Shown here piece by piece: positions 1-7,035 of a stretch of DNA of 54,287 bases. The position numbers were made by a program, and so were the translations under genes. Source of the stretch: JOPF133 sp052144935 (GTDB lineage Bacteria > Acidobacteriota > Terriglobia > Bryobacterales > Bryobacteraceae); assembly GCA_052144935.1 (NCBI GenBank), contig JBKQPR010000291.1:1-54287 (forward strand). The letters are read 5' to 3'. Each line of letters opens with the position of its first letter. Position 1 is the stretch's first letter. The notes under the pieces are model-generated. The model was not told the DNA's origin. It saw only the letters and a program-made list of their open reading frames with translations, and searched no databases.

Positions 1-1
1 G

Positions 2-76
2 ACCCCCGACTACCACCAATTCCTGCTCACCTTCCGGGTGAACAACGGCAACTTCCTTTTCCAAGGCCATCGCTAA
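2..76 (+). CDS. C-terminal end of an unidentified protein (5' partial)
   Basis: An open frame enters from the left edge and ends at TAA 74-76, giving 24 residues that finish in LTFRVNNGNFLFQGHR. The composition is protein-like (alternating hydrophobic and aromatic residues, as in a terminal beta strand) and the frame converges on the truncated phosphatidyltransferase gene, whose stop lies 21 bp further on. Too little is visible to assign a family; the end of a secreted or outer-membrane beta-rich protein is a guess. Confidence 0.4.
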   Translation, partial: TPDYHQFLLTFRVNNGNFLFQGHR

Positions 77-97
77 CAATACCAGCTACTTGCCACT

Positions 98-1024
98 TCA
101 GCCTATTTCTGAATCGCCGGTTTTAGGGTAAATCAATTCGCGCGGTCCGCGTTGGCGATACAGACCCGCGGTGATGCCCCAGAACAGCAGCAGGTAAGTC
201 CCCTCGTCCACCAGGCCTTCAAACCAGGTGCCGAATACCGACTCACGGAACTCGATCCGCGCCAGCATGCCGTCCATTTCGTCGAAAAGCCCCGAAAGGA
301 AAAACAGCAGCGCGCCGCCCACATACGCGGCATAGAACCCTCGCGCATACAGAAGAGCCGCCGGGATCGCCAGCAGCAGGCCGCCCAACGTAATCCAGTT
401 GGGCGTCACGCGAGTGTGACTGAGAAAACGGACGGCGGGCCGGCACAGCCAGCGATTGAACCGGGAATAGATGCCGTCGGAGGGCTTTCCCGAGTGCGCC
501 ACCACGAACCGCTCGGCCTCCGCGGTCTCCGTGTGAGGCAGGAGCGCCACGCCTTCCACGGCTTGCTCCACGGCTTGCTCGGCGAGTTGGGCGCCGTTGC
601 GCGAAGCCGCGACGTGACGGTCGAGGACCACGGGCGCCTCCCACAACGCGGGATGCGCCGGCTGCGCCGCCAGTCCCGCGAGCGCCCTCTTGTGCGTCAC
701 CCAATTCCACGGCAGCCAGAGGAACCGGTCTTCTAGTGCGAGCTCGATCGCGGCCCAATTGTCGGCTTCGGCCGGGTCGAACGCTTCGACGAGGCGGCTT
801 ATGCGCATGCTCTTCAAGAGCGGCGATTCGAGGACGCGCTGCCAGATCGATTCATCCACATCCCGCGGCCAGATCAACAGCACCGAGTCCGCGCCCGCGC
901 GCCCCGCCGTGGCGATGACTCGCGTCAGCAACGGTACGCCGGCCACCGGACGCTCCAGAACACCGGCGCCATCCGCGTAATTGCTCAAGACCGGCGATGG
1001 AGGAACAGCGACGACGGCTTGCAT
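98..1024 (-). CDS. CDP-alcohol phosphatidyltransferase with N-terminal nucleotidyltransferase-like domain, C-terminally truncated
   Basis: 308 residues. Residues 1-180 resemble a degenerate sugar-nucleotidyltransferase fold (GVLERPVAGVPLLTRVI, then an alternating alpha/beta region). From about 205 the integral-membrane CDP-alcohol phosphatidyltransferase part begins. The motif D-x2-DG-x2-AR-x8-G-x3-D-x3-D is seen as DEMDGMLAR, eight residues, G, TWF, E, GLV, D, so the third Asp is Glu. Such enzymes transfer a phosphoalcohol from a CDP-activated donor to an acceptor, making phospholipids or inositol phosphates. The family normally has six membrane helices; only about three are present before a low-quality tail (RELIYPKTGDSEIG) and the stop, so roughly the last 100-130 residues are missing. 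ATG 1024 overlaps the upstream TGA as TGATG, which indicates translational coupling. It is last in a four-gene minus-strand run. The activity of the truncated protein is doubtful. Confidence 0.75.
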   Translation of the reverse strand: MQAVVAVPPSPVLSNYADGAGVLERPVAGVPLLTRVIATAGRAGADSVLLIWPRDVDESIWQRVLESPLLKSMRISRLVEAFDPAEADNWAAIELALEDRFLWLPWNWVTHKRALAGLAAQPAHPALWEAPVVLDRHVAASRNGAQLAEQAVEQAVEGVALLPHTETAEAERFVVAHSGKPSDGIYSRFNRWLCRPAVRFLSHTRVTPNWITLGGLLLAIPAALLYARGFYAAYVGGALLFFLSGLFDEMDGMLARIEFRESVFGTWFEGLVDEGTYLLLFWGITAGLYRQRGPRELIYPKTGDSEIG

Positions 1025-2124
1025 CAGATTTCTCCGGCCTCCGCGGTGAGCGGCCCGACCGTGGGGCAGGCGCTTCCGCCTGCCAACGGCGCGAAGCGCC
1101 GCTGCCGTTTACTTCCGTTATTGACCAAACCCGGCTTGGTCTCCCGCTCCGCGGTGAGCGGCCCGACCGGCAGCGTGCTCGACTCCTCGCGCCGCCGCGA
1201 CGTCCACGCAAGCCACGTCAGACCGACCAGCGAAAAGAGCAGGTCGCGAATCCTGCGGGCCAGCGCCAGCGCCAGGCCCGCGGCGGCCGGCAGTCCGAAG
1301 GATAGGAACGCGCCCGCGGCCCCGCTCTCATCCGCGCCAATCCTCGCCGGCATAAACCCGGCCGCCATCTTCACAATGCGCGTGGCAGCTTCGATCCCCA
1401 GCACCGTGCCGGCCTCGAGCGGCAGCCTCACGAAGCAAAGCACCGTGGCGACCTCCGCCGCCATCAGCGCCTGGCACGCGATCCCCAGCAGAAACATCCC
1501 GCGGATCGCCGAAGGATCCTGCGCCGCGAAGGCTCGAACCGCCGCTTCCACCTGCGCCGCTTTCGCCAGCCACTTCGGAGATCGGCCGCCAAGCTTGCCT
1601 GCCAGAGCTGGCAACAACGGTTTGGGGCGCGCCATCAGAAAGAGAAACCCGATGTGGCCCAGGGCCAGGACCGCCGCCGCGATCACGGCCTTGCGGTGAT
1701 GGACCAGCAGCACGCACGCCGCCAGACACCCGGCCACCGCCAGCAGCGCGGAGGTGAACCAATAGACGCCCGTATCCACCAGCGTGGCCGCCGTCGGCGC
1801 CTTCGTATCCTTGCGCAGCAGGCTGATCTTCAGCGGCTCCGACGCTGCCGGGCCCAGAACCGTCAGGTAACCAAGACCCTGTGAAGCCAACCGCGTGAGC
1901 ATGAGCCGGCCGGCCGGAAAATCAAAGCCGTCCCGCCGCAGCGCGATCGACCACGAACGCGTCTGCAGCATCAGGCGCGCCGCGCTGAGCAGAATCAAAA
2001 TGGCGATTCCGCCCCGCACCGCCGCAAGTTCCTCCGCCACCGCGTGCAGCCCGATCCGCGACCCTACGTAGACCAGCAGCAGAAATCCCGCGCCTGCAAG
2101 CAGCAGATCTCTCCGCCGGCTCAC
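1024..2124 (-). CDS. Lysylphosphatidylglycerol synthase TM-region (UPF0104-type) membrane protein
   Basis: 366 residues from GTG 2124, which overlaps the upstream TGA (GTGA). The open frame extends further upstream, but that part lies over the preceding gene and is not protein-like. The protein has many hydrophobic segments (for example LLLAGAGFLLLVYVGSRIGL at the N-terminus). It carries family-like sequence such as LTRLASQGLGYLTVLGPAASEPLKI spread over the first third and GFMPARIGADESGAAGAF near residue 290, as in the LPG-synthase transmembrane / UPF0104 family of flippase-like integral membrane proteins. The family acts in the inner membrane, often beside lipid-synthesis genes; here a phosphatidyltransferase follows directly. 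The last ~60 residues (after LAWTSRRREE) are not family sequence. They are encoded by a duplicated repeat whose copies both read GPLTAE. The substrate is not predictable. Confidence 0.75.
   Translation of the reverse strand: MSRRRDLLLAGAGFLLLVYVGSRIGLHAVAEELAAVRGGIAILILLSAARLMLQTRSWSIALRRDGFDFPAGRLMLTRLASQGLGYLTVLGPAASEPLKISLLRKDTKAPTAATLVDTGVYWFTSALLAVAGCLAACVLLVHHRKAVIAAAVLALGHIGFLFLMARPKPLLPALAGKLGGRSPKWLAKAAQVEAAVRAFAAQDPSAIRGMFLLGIACQALMAAEVATVLCFVRLPLEAGTVLGIEAATRIVKMAAGFMPARIGADESGAAGAFLSFGLPAAAGLALALARRIRDLLFSLVGLTWLAWTSRRREESSTLPVGPLTAERETKPGLVNNGSKRQRRFAPLAGGSACPTVGPLTAEAGEI
1040..1168. repeat. Duplicated 21-bp repeat inside the 3' end of the flippase gene
   Basis: The same 21 bases (TCCGCGGTGAGCGGCCCGAC plus one C) occur at 1040-1060 and 1148-1168 in the same orientation. 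Between them are further short palindromic stretches such as GGCGCGAAGCGCC and AAACCCGGCTTGGTC. On the minus strand both copies are read in frame as GPLTAE. The segment looks like a dispersed extragenic-type repeat that has entered the coding sequence and lengthened the protein. Confidence 0.65.
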
Positions 2125-2837
2125 GGGATGCTCCGCCGCCCTCGCTCGCCGGCCTCCGGGGCGTTGGGCAGGTAGCCGAAATAATCGATCTTCAGATCGG
2201 TGGCCCCGAGGATTCGCACGTCGGTGACGGAATCGTCGGACGCCGGGAGCCAGAATGCGCCTTGCCTGGCGTAGGTATGGACGAACCGCACGCTCTTGAT
2301 CCAGAACGAAGGATTCTTCGCCGGCTGCCCTTCGATGCGCACAATCGCATAGTCCTCGGCGTCGACCCAGATCTTGCCCCTCATGAGGTATTTGTTCGGA
2401 GTTTTTGGGGTCACCGCGATCACGTAGGCGGCCCGCTCGTTCACCACCTCCGTGCCGGCCGTCTCGAAGGAATAGTTCTCCGGGATGATCCGCGAGCGGT
2501 CCCGCGAACCCGGCTCCAAGGCATCCACTTCCGCCGACAACAGCCTTGGAAAAACATGGTTGCGCGCCACGCCCCAGCCGGCCGAGCATTCCACTTCGAA
2601 TTCCTTCGATCCGTCCTTCAGGCACTTGATGCGAACCAGCATCTCCGCGCGCTTGTGATGGCGCTGGTTCTCCAGTACGTACCGGCGGCGCGCGGTGTAC
2701 CCTTCGAGCGCTGCCTGGCGGTCGCGGTCGTGTTGCTGCATTCGCGCGACCACCTCATCGGCGGCCAGCGGTTGCACGTTCAAATCGGCGGCTCGCAGAG
2801 CGAGCGCCGAAAGCAGAAGAAGCGATTTGAGCGCCAT
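2121..2837 (-). CDS. Outer membrane lipoprotein-sorting-like periplasmic protein
   Basis: 238 residues from ATG 2837. A short hydrophobic signal (MALKSLLLLSALALRAADL) precedes a helix with MQQHDRDRQAALEGYTARRRYV and a beta-rich body. That body contains VECSAGWGVARNHVF, KTPNKYLMRGKIWVDAEDYAIVRI (split here by wording only) and a final IDYFGYL. This pattern of paired beta strands, with a ...W(V/I)D..DYAIVR(I/V)EG turn, is typical of LolA-like / outer membrane lipoprotein-sorting proteins common in Acidobacteriota. These are exported and probably bind lipid or lipoprotein. Its ATG lies 2 bp downstream of the receptor stop, and its stop overlaps the flippase GTG. The longer open frame upstream to 3173 overlaps the receptor gene and is rejected. 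The molecular ligand is unknown. Confidence 0.65.
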   Translation of the reverse strand: MALKSLLLLSALALRAADLNVQPLAADEVVARMQQHDRDRQAALEGYTARRRYVLENQRHHKRAEMLVRIKCLKDGSKEFEVECSAGWGVARNHVFPRLLSAEVDALEPGSRDRSRIIPENYSFETAGTEVVNERAAYVIAVTPKTPNKYLMRGKIWVDAEDYAIVRIEGQPAKNPSFWIKSVRFVHTYARQGAFWLPASDDSVTDVRILGATDLKIDYFGYLPNAPEAGERGRRSIP

Positions 2838-2839
2838 GG

Positions 2840-5314
2840 TTAGAAATCCAGAATGAATTTGCCCCGGAACGTGCGGTCCACGCCGTTGAACAGCGCGCCG
2901 TAGCGAGCGCTGTCGACGTCTCCCTGCACGTCGCGGGGGTTGAACCGGTTGAACAGGTTGAACACGCTGAATCCGATGCGGGCCTTCAGCCGTTCGTGCG
3001 GAAAGGGAATGCGGATCGGCCTCGTCACTTGCAGGTCGAAGGACGCAAATTCCGGGTAGCGCTCCGAATCGCGCGGGCCGACAAACGCCCGCTCCTCGTC
3101 GAATTGGGACCACGGGAACCCGGTATGCACGTCGAGCACCGGGAGAAGCATGAGCTTGAGCGGCCCGCGCCATTCGCCCCAGGCGAGGAATCGATTGGGC
3201 GCGTCGAAGGGCAGGGGCCCGCGTTCGTCCGGTTGAATCACCGCCACCGCGTCGTTGCCGAAGAACTGGTTGAAGTCGTTCAGATTGCCGTAGGCCTTGG
3301 AGCGCACGTAGCTGGCATTCACCGTCGCGCGCGGAAGCTTGTAGCGCGCCGTCGCCTGAAATTCGTGATAGATGCTGCTGCCGCTATTCGTCAGGCTGAG
3401 CACCCCGGTCTGGCTTTGCGGGTCGAGCACAAAGTCGCCCGTGGTGCTGCGTTGCTGGTACCCTCCTCGCACCAGGAGCGCTCGCGTCACCTCCCGGTCG
3501 AGTTCCACATTCCAGCTCACGCTCCGCGGATTCCGCAGGCCCGCCGGAATCGTGTTGACGTAATCAACCGACGATGCAACCTCTCCGTCGGCGTCGAACA
3601 GCGTGACCGTGCGCCCCGGCAGGAGTGGAAACGACGCGATGTTCAGTGGCACGCGATCGTAGAACAGGCCGGCGCCCCCCTTCAGGATTGTCCTGGCGTC
3701 CCTGGTGAGCATTAGGGCGAAACCCGCGCGCGGAGCGAGATGCGTCGAACTCGTCACCGAGTCCCAATCGATCCGCAGCCCCAGATCCACCGTCAGGCGG
3801 CGAAGCGGCGACCATTTGTCGGCGGCGAACCAGGCGAACTGGTTCTGGCCCACGCCGAAACGCGAGGCCGGCCCGAACGTGATGCTCTCCACCGGAAGGC
3901 CGGCCGTGCCGATGATGCTGACCGGCTGGAAGTCCATCCGGCCGTCATAATTGCTGTGCGCGAAGTCCGTGCCGACCTTCAACTGGTGCGATCCGAGCGG
4001 GCCGTGCGCCGCGAAGTGCAGCGTCTCCTGCCACTCCGAACTTTCGCTCTGGCGCCGTTGCAAGTCGAAGTACCCGCCAGTGGTGGTCTCCACCAGGAGT
4101 TCATAGGGATCGGTGCTGTTGGCCGTGATATCCGCATCGAACCGCTTGTAGTTGAACTGCGACACCAGCATCGATTCCGCCCCCAGCGTATCGCGATGTT
4201 GGATCGATGCCATGTAACCGCGCTGGTGCAGATCGGGAGTCGAGGGCTGCGGCGTGAAAGTATTGAGGCCGAGATAATTCAGCGTTTGCGGGTAGAGCGT
4301 AAATGAAGCGCTGAACGATTGCCGCGTCGTGAGGTTGACGTCCACCTGGGTGAACGACGTCACGCCTTCGAATTTCATGTCGCGGGTAAGCTGCGGGAGG
4401 CTATCGACCGGCGTGCGCACGAATCGGTACTCGAACGATTGCGTGACGGCGATCTTATTCTTCACCAGCGGCCCCGTGACCGTGAGCCGCGGCGTCCACG
4501 CTTCAATCCCGACAAAGTCGCCGTCTCGCTTTCTCGGGCGCACTAGCAGGTTCTGTACCGAGGCGTGGAATCCGTCGAAGTTGCCGGTGGTCGTTTCCAC
4601 GCTCGACACCGCTCCGGTCAACCGGCCGTATTCTGGATCGTAAGGATTGCTGACCACCGTCACCGATTGCACCACGTCGATGGGGAGAGTCATCGCGGGG
4701 TTGCCCGTCGCCGGATCGGTCACGTTGGCGCTGTTGATCAGCGCGCCACCCTGTGAGCTGCGGGCGCCCTTCATATTAATGAAACCATCAGGGCCACGCA
4801 CCACGCCGGGAATCAACGGCAGCACCGAGTCGATGCGGTCGTCTTTATTCGGAGAGTTCATGACAACCGATCGTCCCACCGTCGACTGCTCCGACGATTG
4901 CGTCGACGCCTCCGGCTCGGCATCGGCCGTGACGGTCAACGTCTCCTTGAGGACGGCGATTTGCAGTTCAATCGAGACGCTCGTCACCTCGCTCGCCGAC
5001 ACCGTCACGACGTTGGCGCCCGACATGCCCGGAGCGCTCGCTTCGACGCGATATTGGCCCGGAACGAGGCTTGAGAAACGGCACGTGGCTTGGTCGTCGG
5101 CTACCGCCTGTTGCGAGGCCCCGGGGCCGGTGAGGGACACTTTGGCCCCCGGAACCCGAGACCTCGTCCCGTCCCCATCGGTGGTGAAAACTGTGCCCTC
5201 CAGCGCGCCCGTCGTCTGCGCCGCGGCATGGGGCGCGATTGTAAGAACGAGCACCGCCGGAAGAGACCAAAGGCCAGACCTTCGTGGGGCCGAATGACAC
5301 GCTGAGCAGCTCAT
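2840..5314 (-). CDS. TonB-dependent receptor with carboxypeptidase-regulatory-like N-domain (Oar-like)
   Basis: 824 residues from ATG 5314, preceded by GGAG two bases upstream; GTG 5353 or ATG 5350 would add 12-13 residues but have no ribosome site. Order: signal peptide (SLPAVLVLTIAPHAAAQ, cleavage after AAA); a CarboxypepD_reg-like beta-sandwich (about 35-125, TTGALEGTVFTTDGDG ... VPGQYRVEASAPGM); a plug-like segment (about 130-240, RIDSVLPLIPGVVRG, YDPEYGRLTGAVSSVETTTG); then a beta-barrel ending FRGKFILDF with a terminal aromatic residue. Oar-like receptors sit in the outer membrane; TonB-coupled import of polymers or peptides is the family expectation, but the substrate is unknown. It is first in the run with the lipoprotein-sorting, flippase and phosphatidyltransferase genes, with intergenic gaps of 2 bp or less, so it probably heads an operon. 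It is somewhat shorter than many Acidobacteriota Oar proteins. Confidence 0.85.
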   Translation of the reverse strand: MSCSACHSAPRRSGLWSLPAVLVLTIAPHAAAQTTGALEGTVFTTDGDGTRSRVPGAKVSLTGPGASQQAVADDQATCRFSSLVPGQYRVEASAPGMSGANVVTVSASEVTSVSIELQIAVLKETLTVTADAEPEASTQSSEQSTVGRSVVMNSPNKDDRIDSVLPLIPGVVRGPDGFINMKGARSSQGGALINSANVTDPATGNPAMTLPIDVVQSVTVVSNPYDPEYGRLTGAVSSVETTTGNFDGFHASVQNLLVRPRKRDGDFVGIEAWTPRLTVTGPLVKNKIAVTQSFEYRFVRTPVDSLPQLTRDMKFEGVTSFTQVDVNLTTRQSFSASFTLYPQTLNYLGLNTFTPQPSTPDLHQRGYMASIQHRDTLGAESMLVSQFNYKRFDADITANSTDPYELLVETTTGGYFDLQRRQSESSEWQETLHFAAHGPLGSHQLKVGTDFAHSNYDGRMDFQPVSIIGTAGLPVESITFGPASRFGVGQNQFAWFAADKWSPLRRLTVDLGLRIDWDSVTSSTHLAPRAGFALMLTRDARTILKGGAGLFYDRVPLNIASFPLLPGRTVTLFDADGEVASSVDYVNTIPAGLRNPRSVSWNVELDREVTRALLVRGGYQQRSTTGDFVLDPQSQTGVLSLTNSGSSIYHEFQATARYKLPRATVNASYVRSKAYGNLNDFNQFFGNDAVAVIQPDERGPLPFDAPNRFLAWGEWRGPLKLMLLPVLDVHTGFPWSQFDEERAFVGPRDSERYPEFASFDLQVTRPIRIPFPHERLKARIGFSVFNLFNRFNPRDVQGDVDSARYGALFNGVDRTFRGKFILDF

Positions 5315-5515
5315 ATCTCCACTATGCGAGCAGGCGCCTGCGGCGGGCATCACGACATCGAGGGCTTTTCCCGCTACCTGCCTGGCCCAAGCGGGCCATA
5401 CCCCGCTCGTGGGATGCGCCGCTTTCCCGCCGGGGTTAGTCCAAAATTCCTAATTGTCGTGACGATCCGGAAGCATCCGTTGACGCATACTCTCTCGTGA
5501 GGAGTGAATCCGAAG

Positions 5516-5896
5516 ATGACTCGAACCGAACTCGATCAGTTTCAAACCATGCTGAATGCAAAACAGGCGGAAGTGGCGCGGGCGATGGGAAGGCGCGAAG
5601 GCCTCGCCATAGAACGGACGCCGGATGCCCTGGATCAAACCCAACTCGCCGCGGAGCGCGAGCTGACCAGCCGCGGGCTGGAGCGCGAGTCGAAGCTCCT
5701 GCGCAACGTCCGCGCCGCCCTGGACCGGATCGCCGAGGGCAATTACGGCGCGTGCCTGGAGTGCGAGGAAGAGATCAGCCCCAAGCGTCTGCGAGCCGTG
5801 CCGTGGGCGAGCCTCTGCATCAACTGCCAGGAGCACGCCGATGGGAATCACGGGGCCGGCCTCGCGTCTCACGAGGAGTGGCTCAAGGCCGCCTGA
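5516..5896 (+). CDS. DksA/TraR-family zinc-finger protein
   Basis: 126 residues from ATG 5516, with GAGGAG 11 bases upstream; GTG 5504 would add four residues. An N-terminal coiled-coil (TELDQFQTMLNAKQAEVARAM and a second helix ERELTSRGLERESKLLRNV) is followed by GNYGACLECEEEISPKRL and WASLCINCQE. This gives the CxxC-x17-CxxC zinc finger of the DksA/TraR family. Members bind RNA polymerase through its secondary channel and modulate transcription initiation, often with ppGpp, or act as small zinc-finger regulators. The acidic tip residues that define true DksA (DxxDxA) are not evident between the helices, so this is better called TraR/DksA-like. It is a single gene, divergent from the receptor operon. 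Confidence 0.85.
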   Translation: MTRTELDQFQTMLNAKQAEVARAMGRREGLAIERTPDALDQTQLAAERELTSRGLERESKLLRNVRAALDRIAEGNYGACLECEEEISPKRLRAVPWASLCINCQEHADGNHGAGLASHEEWLKAA

Positions 5897-5990
5897 TGCC
5901 AAAAGTGTCCAGCCGGGCACATCGGTGACGGTTTGACCCGGGCACATTGGTAACACTTTAACCCGTAAAGTGCGCCTGATGCCAAAGCTG
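5891..5990. repeat. IS-end-like tandem repeat remnant flanked by a 13-bp direct repeat
   Basis: GCCTGATGCCAAA occurs at 5891-5903 and again at 5974-5986, 83 bp apart; the first copy includes the stop codon of the DksA-like gene. Between them are two imperfect tandem copies, CCGGGCACATCGGTGACGG (5913 on) and CGGGCACATTGGTAACACTT (5939 on). Repeats of the form GGGCACAT..GGTAAC are reminiscent of terminal sequences of integrase-type insertion sequences. No transposase is nearby, so this looks like a scar. Confidence 0.45.
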
Positions 5991-6015
5991 TGGTCCTGCG
6001 CTAGTTGCGAGTGGA

Positions 6016-6198
6016 CTACTTTCGACTTTGAGCATCTTCGGATTCGAGCACCCACTTCAGTCCGCCGATGAACCCCTCAACCCGCAATGTTGCCTCGTGC
6101 CACCGCACCGTGTAATGCTCGTTGAGAAACGCCCGTTCACGCTCGTTCATCTGTTCGAGATCCTGAATGCGCCGCTTTATCTCATCTTCCGTTTTCAT
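6016..6198 (-). CDS. Small charged hypothetical protein
   Basis: 60 residues (MKTEDEIKRRIQDLEQMNER ... WVLESEDAQSRK), with AGGA nine bases before the ATG. It is mostly helical and highly charged: an N-terminal coiled-coil-like helix, then FLNEHYTVRWHEATLRVEGF and GGLKWVLES. It lies in a stretch of visibly lower GC than the surroundings and downstream of a similar small gene on the same strand. No family is recognised. It has a good ribosome site and codon pattern, but its short length keeps confidence moderate. Confidence 0.5.
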   Translation of the reverse strand: MKTEDEIKRRIQDLEQMNERERAFLNEHYTVRWHEATLRVEGFIGGLKWVLESEDAQSRK

Positions 6199-6297
6199 GT
6201 CTTCTCATCCTAAAAAAGTCGAAGGTTGCCTATTACCAGAAACTGCAATAGAAACACGCCCTCATAACAACGCTTCCCTTGAATCTTCATAGTTGAC

Positions 6298-6624
6298 TTA
6301 TGGACAGTAGTTCTCATCCATGTGAATCCCTTCGATAAGATCGGCATTCTTTCCCATGTCCCGAATCTCTGCTTCAATTCCGGAGATGAGTCTTTGAGCT
6401 TGGGCAATCTCCGTTTCGACCTGTTGCCGCTCTTCGTCCATCCACGGCCATGAACGAAAACTGGATTCTTTCAACCAATCCAAGCGCCGCTCAAGGGGAG
6501 CGATGCAATGCTCCCGATAGTAGTTTCGACGGGCCATCAGCAGTTCGCAACGGACATCATCATAGGAGAGGGAGAATGGCAACGGCAGCATTCGATCTCC
6601 TCCTTGATTAGGATCATTGCTCAT
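6298..6624 (-). CDS. Hypothetical protein with coiled-coil, lower-GC gene
   Basis: 108 residues from ATG 6624, preceded by AAAGGAG nine bases upstream, a strong ribosome site. After MLPLPFSLSYDDVRCELLMA the protein is rich in charged helix (RRNYYREHCIAPLERRLDWL, ERQQVETEIAQAQRLISGI) with aromatic residues between. The end is IEGIHMDENYCP. No known domain is recognised. Together with the 60-residue gene 100 bp downstream it forms a small minus-strand pair in a lower-GC patch between the IS-like remnant and the sensor kinase, consistent with acquired accessory DNA. Confidence 0.6.
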   Translation of the reverse strand: MSNDPNQGGDRMLPLPFSLSYDDVRCELLMARRNYYREHCIAPLERRLDWLKESSFRSWPWMDEERQQVETEIAQAQRLISGIEAEIRDMGKNADLIEGIHMDENYCP

Positions 6625-6994
6625 ATCGTTCTTCTCCTTTCGTTCGGTCGCTGTTACTCGTTCAACGTGCTGTAGCTGACGTATAAGAGTACTCGGAGAC
6701 GTATAGGAAAAGACTTGTATAGGGAGGTATAGAAAAACCGAGTCCCGCGACTCGGCGACTATTCAGAACCGTAGCACAAGCAGGCCGAAAAGTCAATGGG
6801 TGCGGTGGTGGCCGGGGCGGTGGCGGGCGCGCTGTGTACGCCATCGTCGCCGGGAGAATGCAAGGGTAGCAAGCGGGCGGCGAACGAACCGAGATGCATC
6901 GTGCCAGCCGGTGAAGATGCGGAACGAAAAAGTTCGAAAGCAGACGTAAAAACAGATGCATCACGCACTTTTGGCGCACTACCAAAAGTGTGGG
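6625..6994. other. Gene-free stretch, composition changes from low to high GC
   Basis: No convincing gene. The right part of the lower-GC patch (6650-6780) contains GACGTATA repeated at 6680 and 6701 and a short stem, CCGAGTC CCGC GACTCGG (6739-6756), which could be an intrinsic hairpin or operator. From about 6790 the composition returns to high GC. A 107-residue open frame over 6662-6985 is proline/serine/arginine-rich and has no gene-like features. Confidence 0.4.
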
Positions 6995-7031
6995 GCGGCC
7001 AATCTTGGCCGCAGCCGCCTTTCAGGCGGCT
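6995..7031. terminator. Tandem perfect hairpins downstream of sensor kinase 1
   Basis: Two adjacent perfect inverted repeats: GCGGCCAA TC TTGGCCGC (6995-7012) and AGCCGCCT TTC AGGCGGCT (7013-7031). They begin 5 bp past the stop codon of the minus-strand sensor kinase. In the direction of that gene they are followed by CCCCACACTTTT, so they may act as terminator or mRNA-stabilising structure. They also look like a mobile palindromic repeat unit. Confidence 0.5.
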
Positions 7032-7035
7032 CTTG

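Noticed and set aside
6662..6985. 107-residue minus-strand frame
   Set aside because: Composition is Pro/Ser/Arg-rich, no ribosome site, and it spans a sharp change in GC.
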